Below, one piece after another: positions 59,005 through 64,000 of a stretch of 64,000 nucleotides of DNA. This DNA is from Candidatus Saccharibacteria bacterium (GTDB lineage: Bacteria; Patescibacteriota; Saccharimonadia; Saccharimonadales; Saccharimonadaceae): contig JAEUQU010000002.1 of NCBI GenBank assembly GCA_016789455.1, forward strand, positions 496,001 through 560,000. The letters run 5' to 3'. The notes beneath the pieces were generated by a model, which worked only from the letters and a program-made list of their open reading frames with translations, was not told the DNA's origin and ran no database searches. Numbering within the stretch: the stretch's first letter is position 1; each line of letters opens with the position of its first letter. The position numbers and the translations under genes are program-made.

Positions 59005-59140
59005 TTTTGCCAGAGACAGTAGCAGCGGGCGTATGCCAGCTTAATATGCTACCGAGGTGATGCGTCCGGCCTTCGCAGGCCATCGCGATCTTCCGTCTTT
59101 GGTGAAAACCAGAGGCGTTTTGTTTTTACAAGCAGAACAC
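59005..59140 (+). promoter_or_regulatory. Ribosomal protein L10 leader (autoregulatory) with attenuator
   Basis: AGAGACAGTAGCAG ... TTAATATGCTACCGAGGTGATG matches the L10(L12)4-binding leader pattern. It is followed by a GGCC-TTCGCA-GGCC hairpin and CTTTGGT-GAAA-ACCAGAG then GTTTTGTTTTT, an attenuator-like terminator, before rplJ. Confidence 0.8.
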
Positions 59141-59202
59141 CGCAATCGTTCATTGACAATCTGGTCAGAATTTAACCGTAGCAATTATCAAAGGAGCATA
59201 CC

Positions 59203-59736
59203 GTGGCAATTTCAAAAGACACGAAACAGACCCAGGTTGCTGCATTTGCCGAACTGCTTGCTGAAAGCAAGATGACCGCCTGCGCCACGTACGCCGGCGT
59301 CACCGTTGCCGAACTGCAGCAGCTTCGCCGCGCCGCTGCCGTGGCCGGCGTCACGATCAAGGTGGTCAAGAACCGCCTGGTACGCGTCGCCATGAGCCAG
59401 ACCCCGGGCTTTGAGAACACCGACACGTCGCTTCTCAAGGGCCAGCTGGTCTACGCCATCAGCAGCGAGGACGAAGTCGCCCCCGCTCAGGTCCTGGCCC
59501 AGTTCGCCAAGAAACAGCCAGCCCTGCAGTTGGTAGCCGGCTTTACCGGCACCGGCGAAGCCCTCGACACGGCTAGCGTCAAAGCCCTGGCCGATCTGCC
59601 CACCAAGGATCAGCTGCGTGGCATGCTGGTCAGCACCATCGCCGCACCGCTTTCCGGTGTGGTCGGTGTCCTGTCGGGCAATGTCCGCAGTGTTCTGTTC
59701 GCCCTCAAGGCGCGCGCAGAGCAGCTGGAGGCTTAG
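59203..59736 (+). CDS. rplJ: 50S ribosomal protein L10
   Basis: 177 residues from GTG 59203 (AAAGGAG). TACATYAGVTVAELQQLRRA and VVKNRLVRVAM are the conserved RNA-binding part; the C-terminal helix binds L7/L12 dimers. Forms the ribosomal stalk. Confidence 0.95.
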   Translation: MAISKDTKQTQVAAFAELLAESKMTACATYAGVTVAELQQLRRAAAVAGVTIKVVKNRLVRVAMSQTPGFENTDTSLLKGQLVYAISSEDEVAPAQVLAQFAKKQPALQLVAGFTGTGEALDTASVKALADLPTKDQLRGMLVSTIAAPLSGVVGVLSGNVRSVLFALKARAEQLEA

Positions 59737-59825
59737 CAGCATCCTATCCGGTCCGCCTCATGGCGGCACCGCTATCACCGTAAGTTTAACCCCGGCGTGA
59801 AAACGCCGATCATTTGGAGAACATC

Positions 59826-60236
59826 ATGGACGAAGACAAGAAACCCGTAGAACTGACCGCAGACATGCAGAAGATCGTCGACGCACTCGACAAGCTGAGT
59901 GCTTTGGAAATCAGCCAGATCGTCAAGCACCTCGAAGACCACTGGGGCGTTAGCGCCGCTGCTCCAGCCGTAGCCGTAGCAGCTCCTGCTGCCGGTGGCG
60001 ACGCTGGTGCCGCTGAAGACGAAAAGACCGAATTTACCGTCACCCTCAAGGACGCCGGTGCTCAGAAGGTAGCCGTCATCAAGGCCGTCAAAGAGCTGAC
60101 CGGTCTTGGCCTCGGTGAAGCCAAGGGTCTGGTAGACAACGCACCAAGCCCGATCAAGGAAAAGGTCAGCAAGGACGAGGCAGAAGAAGCCAAGAAAGCC
60201 CTGGAAGCTGCCGGCGCTACCGTTGAACTGAGCTAA
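59826..60236 (+). CDS. rplL: 50S ribosomal protein L7/L12
   Basis: 136 residues from ATG 59826 (GGAG, 6 nt). N-terminal dimer helix, Ala/Gly/Pro hinge (about 45-65), and the C-terminal factor-binding domain [40 protein letters not shown] 12 nt upstream is in frame but overlaps the ribosome-binding site. Confidence 0.96.
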   Translation: MDEDKKPVELTADMQKIVDALDKLSALEISQIVKHLEDHWGVSAAAPAVAVAAPAAGGDAGAAEDEKTEFTVTLKDAGAQKVAVIKAVKELTGLGLGEAKGLVDNAPSPIKEKVSKDEAEEAKKALEAAGATVELS

Positions 60237-60328
60237 TCCGCCCTTACCGCGACTAGATCATCAACACATTTCTGACCAGAAAGCCCGCGCCACGGCCAGC
60301 CGGACGACGGGTACATAGACGACGAAGA

Positions 60329-60404
60329 CCGTCCGCTCAGCGTGCCAACTGAGTATCACCACTGGTGATGCCCTGTACGGCGACGCATTGAGAGGGCGGT
60401 TTTT
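60329..60404 (+). terminator. Terminator of rplJ-rplL
   Basis: CCGTCC..CTCA (from 60329) pairs with TGAG..GGGCGG (60389-60399), T-run after; encloses the palindrome ATCACCACTGGTGAT. Confidence 0.65.
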
Positions 60405-60436
60405 CGTGTCCATGCTATCATTAATAAGACTTTTTT

Positions 60437-61570
60437 ATGAAACACCTACAACAGAATTTGGAGCGGACACTGGCGGAGCTGGTGTCAATTCCGAGCGATA
60501 GTTACGACCCCGAAGCCTGTCGCCGGATTATTAGCTATATCCACGAGCAGCTGACGCCGCTCGGCCTGTACGTGACCGCCGACCTGACCGGCGACCACCC
60601 TTGGCTGGTAGCGACCACACGTCAGACTATGCGCCCCAAGCTCCTGCTGGTAGCGCATGTGGATGTCGTGGCGGCCAGCGGCGGCCAATTCGAAATGCGC
60701 ACCGATGAGGAAAAACTGTACGGCCGTGGCGTCTGGGACATGAAATATGCGGCAGCGGTATACCTCGAGTATCTCAAGGACAACGCCGAGCATCTTGCGG
60801 CACTTGATATCGGCGTCATGTTCACGACCGACGAGGAAACCGGCGGCTTTGATGGTGTCCGCCTGTTGTTGGAGCAGGGGTGGCGGACCAGCCTGGCCCT
60901 GATTCCCGATTACCGCGACCACTGGACAATTGAGGAGATGGCCAAGGGTCTGCGCATCAAGCAACTGACCGCCCGTGGCAACGGTGCACACGGCTCGCGC
61001 CCCTGGGAGACGGTCAATCCTATCGACAGCCTGATGACAGTCGGCGCAGAACTGAAGGCCCTCTATCCTTCGGACGCCATGTACGGCCCGACCCTGAGCA
61101 TCACCAACTTCAACGCCGGCAAATTCGTTTCCCAGATTCCTTCCAGCGCCAGCATGACGCTTGATTTCCGGGCGTTCGAGCAGGATGAGATTGAACTGTA
61201 TGAGACGACCCTGCTTGACATGACCCGAAGTTACGGCCTGGAAGTGACCGACCTGGCATACGGTGCGCCGGTCCACCTCGACAGCAATCACCCGATGGTC
61301 ATGGACTATGTCAAGGCGCTACTGGACAGCGGTGTTGCCCCGCGGTACCAAAAATCACTTGGCGCCACCGATGCCCGCTGGTTCGCTGAGCATCATATCC
61401 CCTGTATCGTCACCGGTCCGAGCGGTCACGGCGCCCATAGCGACAACGAGTGGATCTACCGCCGCGACCTGGTCTTCTTTTACCATCTGCTCACCAATTA
61501 CGTCGCCCAGACAGGCCGGATATCCACCGCTAGCGTAGTCGCGACCCCTGTAGACACTAGCGTATCTTGA
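60437..61570 (+). CDS. M20-family metallopeptidase (ArgE/DapE/carboxypeptidase G2-like)
   Basis: 377 residues. Metal ligands in LLVAHVDVV, GRGVWDMKYA (bridging Asp), TTDEETGG (general base Glu and ligand) and the late GHGAHSDNEW; lid domain about 180-290. Hydrolyses an acyl-amino acid or peptide; substrate unknown. Useful for an organism that scavenges amino acids. Confidence 0.85.
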   Translation: MKHLQQNLERTLAELVSIPSDSYDPEACRRIISYIHEQLTPLGLYVTADLTGDHPWLVATTRQTMRPKLLLVAHVDVVAASGGQFEMRTDEEKLYGRGVWDMKYAAAVYLEYLKDNAEHLAALDIGVMFTTDEETGGFDGVRLLLEQGWRTSLALIPDYRDHWTIEEMAKGLRIKQLTARGNGAHGSRPWETVNPIDSLMTVGAELKALYPSDAMYGPTLSITNFNAGKFVSQIPSSASMTLDFRAFEQDEIELYETTLLDMTRSYGLEVTDLAYGAPVHLDSNHPMVMDYVKALLDSGVAPRYQKSLGATDARWFAEHHIPCIVTGPSGHGAHSDNEWIYRRDLVFFYHLLTNYVAQTGRISTASVVATPVDTSVS

Positions 61571-61595
61571 CGAATAATATAGTCAATGATACAAT
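61567..61595 (+). promoter_or_regulatory. Promoter of the conserved CPR protein gene
   Basis: TTGACG (61567-61572), 17-bp spacer, TACAAT (61590-61595). Confidence 0.75.
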
Positions 61596-61641
61596 CACGG
61601 CAGTATTACCATATAAAACAGACAAAAGGAATCTGCGAGCC

Positions 61642-62151
61642 ATGTCTGAATTACCAGAAAAACAAGTAAAGCGATTGCGCGCGCTTTTACAGGAAGCCGA
61701 GACCAACCTGGCCGCTGCCAAAGAGCTGTTGATCAGCCTGGTGGGTGACGACCAATCGGCAGTCAGCTCAAACAGGGAAGAAGTCGCCGGCAAGGTGATC
61801 GAAGGCGTCTTTGACGGCCAGTCGATGATCGGTCCGGACGGCAAAAGCTATCCGGTACCCGCCAACTACGCCAGCAAATCCAAGCTGGTGGAAGGCGACA
61901 TCCTCAAGCTCAGCATTGCCGACGACGGCAGCTTCATCTATAAGCAGATCGGCCCGGTCGCCCGCAAGCAGGTCATCGGTACGCTCATGCAGCACGACGG
62001 CGCGTACTTCGTCGAAGTCGGCGGCCGCGAATACCGCGTCCTGCTGGCCAGTGTCACCTACTTCAAAGCCAAGGTGGGCGACCAGGTCAGCGTCATTATC
62101 CCCGAGGATAATGAAGATGCCGAGTGGGCTGCCATCGAAGCCGGTCTCTAG
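61642..62151 (+). CDS. Conserved Patescibacteria-type protein of unknown function
   Basis: 169 residues from ATG 61642. N-terminal coiled coil (about 1-40), then a beta-rich domain with EGVFDGQSMIGPDGKSYPVP, ANYASKSKLVEGD, VEVGGREYRVLLASVTYFKA. From memory, this pattern recurs in CPR genomes as an unassigned protein; it may bind RNA or ribosomes, but that is conjecture. Own promoter and terminator. Confidence 0.7.
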   Translation: MSELPEKQVKRLRALLQEAETNLAAAKELLISLVGDDQSAVSSNREEVAGKVIEGVFDGQSMIGPDGKSYPVPANYASKSKLVEGDILKLSIADDGSFIYKQIGPVARKQVIGTLMQHDGAYFVEVGGREYRVLLASVTYFKAKVGDQVSVIIPEDNEDAEWAAIEAGL

Positions 62152-62167
62152 CAATACTCCTATGAAA

Positions 62168-62189
62168 ACGGCCCTGCGGCCGTTTTTTT
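62168..62189 (+). terminator. Terminator
   Basis: ACGGCC-CTGC-GGCCGT then seven Ts. Confidence 0.9.
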
Positions 62190-62286
62190 GTCGTGGCGCA
62201 GTGCCGCCTGATGTACATTTGACGAGGCCAAACCGCCCGCTAACTCTACCGTTTTTGCTGTCCGGGACGTACAATGAAGGTTGATT

Positions 62287-63846
62287 ATGGGTCAAGCTTT
62301 ATACCGCAAATACCGGTCGCGCTCGTTCGATGAACTGGTCGGACAGGAGCACATCACGTCAACGCTTGTGCAAGCCGTGCAACGTGGTGCAGTCAGTCAT
62401 GCATATTTGTTCACCGGTCCGCGGGGTGTCGGCAAGACAAGTGTTGCCCGTATACTGGCCCATGCCATCAACAACCTTGAGTATAGCGACACACCGCACC
62501 TCGACATCATCGAGATCGATGCCGCCAGCAACCGTCGCGTCGAAGACGTCCGTGACCTGCGCGAGAAGGTCCACATCGCGCCCACCAGCGCGCCGTACAA
62601 GGTGTACATCATCGATGAGGTACACATGCTAACCACCGAGAGCTTCAACGCCTTGCTCAAGACACTCGAAGAGCCACCGGCGCATGTGGTCTTTATCCTC
62701 GCCACGACGGAACTTCATAAATTGCCCGCCACCATTACCAGCCGGACGCAGCGGTTCGCGTTTCATGCGCCGAGTCCGGAGATTATCACCGGCCATCTGC
62801 GCACGCTGGCCGAAAAAGAGCAGATCAGCCTGGACGACGATGCCCTGTCACTGATTGCCGAGCATGGCGACGGCAGCTTCCGCGACAGCGTCAGCCTGCT
62901 CGACCAGGTGCGCGGTCTGGCCAGCCCTGGCCAGACGATTGATGAACAGGCCGTGGCAAGGTTGCTCGGCCTGCCGCCGCGTGCCGCTATCAGCGAACTG
63001 GCCGAAGCCGCATTGGGAGGCGATGCCACTGCCGTCGCAGCCCAGCTCAAGCAGCTGGAAGCCCGCGGCATCAGCCCGGCGACGCTTGCCCTGCAACTCA
63101 TCCGCCACTGCATGCAGCTGGCAGCCAGCCAGCCGGCTGCCCGGCATATGTTGGACGGTCTGGTACATGTTGCCCGTAGCAGCCACCCGGCCGCCAGCCT
63201 GCTGCTGGCGCTATTGCCCGCAGGCCAGCCGGTTGCCGCCAGTGCCAGTGCGCCGGCCGCAGCCCCCGCGCCACGGTCAGCAACACCGGCCCGCGCCGCT
63301 TCGCCGGCTCCAGCCCCAGCCTCATCAGTGCCGGCCTCCACTCCGGCCACGCCCGCCGCGCCGCCACCGCCACCCGTCGCCCGTACATCCTCGTCCAGCC
63401 GCAAAAAAGCCTTGCCCGTCGAGGAAGAGGAGGAGACCGAGGACAGTGCCACCGCCGTCACCGCCGCCATGACCGGCCCGGCAGTCAATTTTGATTTTTC
63501 ACTTATCCAGCAGCGCTGGGGCAACATTCTGGAAACAATCAAGGCCGACAGTCCGGCGCTGGTCGGCATCCTTAAGACCGTCGCCATCGCTGAGGTCAAC
63601 GGAGGGCTGGGCATGACCTGCAAATATGCCATCCACAAGAATCAGCTGGAACAGGCCAGACACAAGCTCGCATTCGGCAAAGCCGTGGCGGCCATCACCA
63701 ACATCGCCCACTTCGAGGTGACTGTCAGTGTCGACAGCAACGTCACTCCGGCCGAGCCGCTGACCCAGGCCCTGCCGCCGACGCCGGAGGCCGAATCGGT
63801 CCTGGACGTCATGGGCGGCGGCGAGATGGTACAATACAGCGCATAA
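62287..63846 (+). CDS. dnaX: DNA polymerase III subunit gamma/tau lacking the zinc module
   Basis: 519 residues from ATG 62287. ALYRKYRSRSFDELVGQEHI, Walker A GPRGVGKTSVARILA, DIIEIDAASNRRVEDVRDL, Walker B VYIIDEVHML, LKTLEEPP and sensor-1 ATTELHKLP are intact. The four-Cys zinc insert between Walker A and Walker B is missing. A Pro/Ala-rich linker (about 320-385) leads to a tau-like C-terminal domain. Loads the sliding clamp. dnaB follows by 10 bp. Confidence 0.92.
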   Translation: MGQALYRKYRSRSFDELVGQEHITSTLVQAVQRGAVSHAYLFTGPRGVGKTSVARILAHAINNLEYSDTPHLDIIEIDAASNRRVEDVRDLREKVHIAPTSAPYKVYIIDEVHMLTTESFNALLKTLEEPPAHVVFILATTELHKLPATITSRTQRFAFHAPSPEIITGHLRTLAEKEQISLDDDALSLIAEHGDGSFRDSVSLLDQVRGLASPGQTIDEQAVARLLGLPPRAAISELAEAALGGDATAVAAQLKQLEARGISPATLALQLIRHCMQLAASQPAARHMLDGLVHVARSSHPAASLLLALLPAGQPVAASASAPAAAPAPRSATPARAASPAPAPASSVPASTPATPAAPPPPPVARTSSSSRKKALPVEEEEETEDSATAVTAAMTGPAVNFDFSLIQQRWGNILETIKADSPALVGILKTVAIAEVNGGLGMTCKYAIHKNQLEQARHKLAFGKAVAAITNIAHFEVTVSVDSNVTPAEPLTQALPPTPEAESVLDVMGGGEMVQYSA

Positions 63847-63856
63847 CGAGACCACC

Positions 63857-64000
63857 ATGGCATATTCACGAGACAACGACAGCCGCTACGGCACCAAGCC
63901 GAAGCCAAAAAACAGCGCCGGCAAACTGCCACCCCAAAGCCTTGATGCCGAGGTGAGCCTTTTGGGTGCCGTACTGATCGACCAGGATATCCTGGCCGAG
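63857..64000 (+). CDS. dnaB: Replicative DNA helicase DnaB, N-terminal part
   Basis: 48 codons before the window ends: charged leader, then LPPQSLDAEVSLLGAVLIDQD, the standard opening of DnaB's N-terminal domain. Motor domain lies outside the window. Confidence 0.85.
   Translation, partial: MAYSRDNDSRYGTKPKPKNSAGKLPPQSLDAEVSLLGAVLIDQDILAE

Noticed and set aside
1-64000. CRISPR array, rRNA operon, transposase or integrase genes
   Set aside because: No regularly spaced repeats, no 16S/23S/5S sequence and no DDE, serine or tyrosine recombinase motifs were seen.

Overview
The window looks like chromosomal DNA from a reduced-genome Patescibacterium, most likely Candidatus Saccharibacteria (TM7) or a close relative. 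This rests on the mix of compact core genes (secE-nusG, rplKA, rplJL, dnaX-dnaB, thyA-folA, tmk, tRNA-Trp) with many ORFan membrane and secreted proteins, many starts placed 6-8 nt after a -10 box (leaderless mRNAs), and a conserved CPR-type protein upstream of dnaX. The standard code fits. No database search was possible, so the taxonomic call is inference.

Region by region: (a) 1-5.1 kb: an M23 peptidase running off the left edge, an aquaporin-like channel with altered NPA boxes, a degenerate 2H phosphoesterase, YggT, a truncated UV endonuclease, and a Crp/Fnr regulator with two matching TGTGA-type sites. (b) 5.1-15.6 kb: a cell-surface region with anchored and lipoprotein products, a deacetylase-glycosyltransferase fusion of the poly-N-acetylglucosamine type, a kinase-less CHASE protein, and a four-gene surface operon (two proteins sharing a C-terminal domain, a DUF916-like protein with membrane segment and LysM, and a Pro/Ala-rich protein). 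(c) 15.6-21 kb: a histidine-decarboxylase family enzyme with an aminotransferase, then a 981-residue phage-tailspike-like beta-helix protein. (d) 21-38.4 kb: accessory genes (Nudix, 2H, APH-like kinase, AEC transporter, GNAT, ricin-B lectin, secreted HEWGH protease), several broken genes, and a promoter-to-terminator non-coding unit of about 600 nt at 25.98-26.58 kb with extensive predicted pairing. (e) 38.4-64 kb: housekeeping genes interleaved with small orphan genes.

A recurring theme is a set of about a dozen small or membrane-protein genes, mostly GC-rich, most in their own transcription unit with a near-consensus sigma70 promoter, a strong Shine-Dalgarno and a large hairpin terminator. 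Three of them (21.1, 21.7 and 40.5 kb) are paralogous to each other.

The core genes work together as expected: rplK-rplA and rplJ-rplL (the latter behind an L10-type leader), nusG/secE for transcription and export, and thyA/folA/dcd-like/tmk for thymidylate supply. The best candidates for something new are the structured RNA, the surface operon, the three-member small-protein family, the 32-codon leaderless gene, and the 135-bp inverted-repeat element in front of rplJ.
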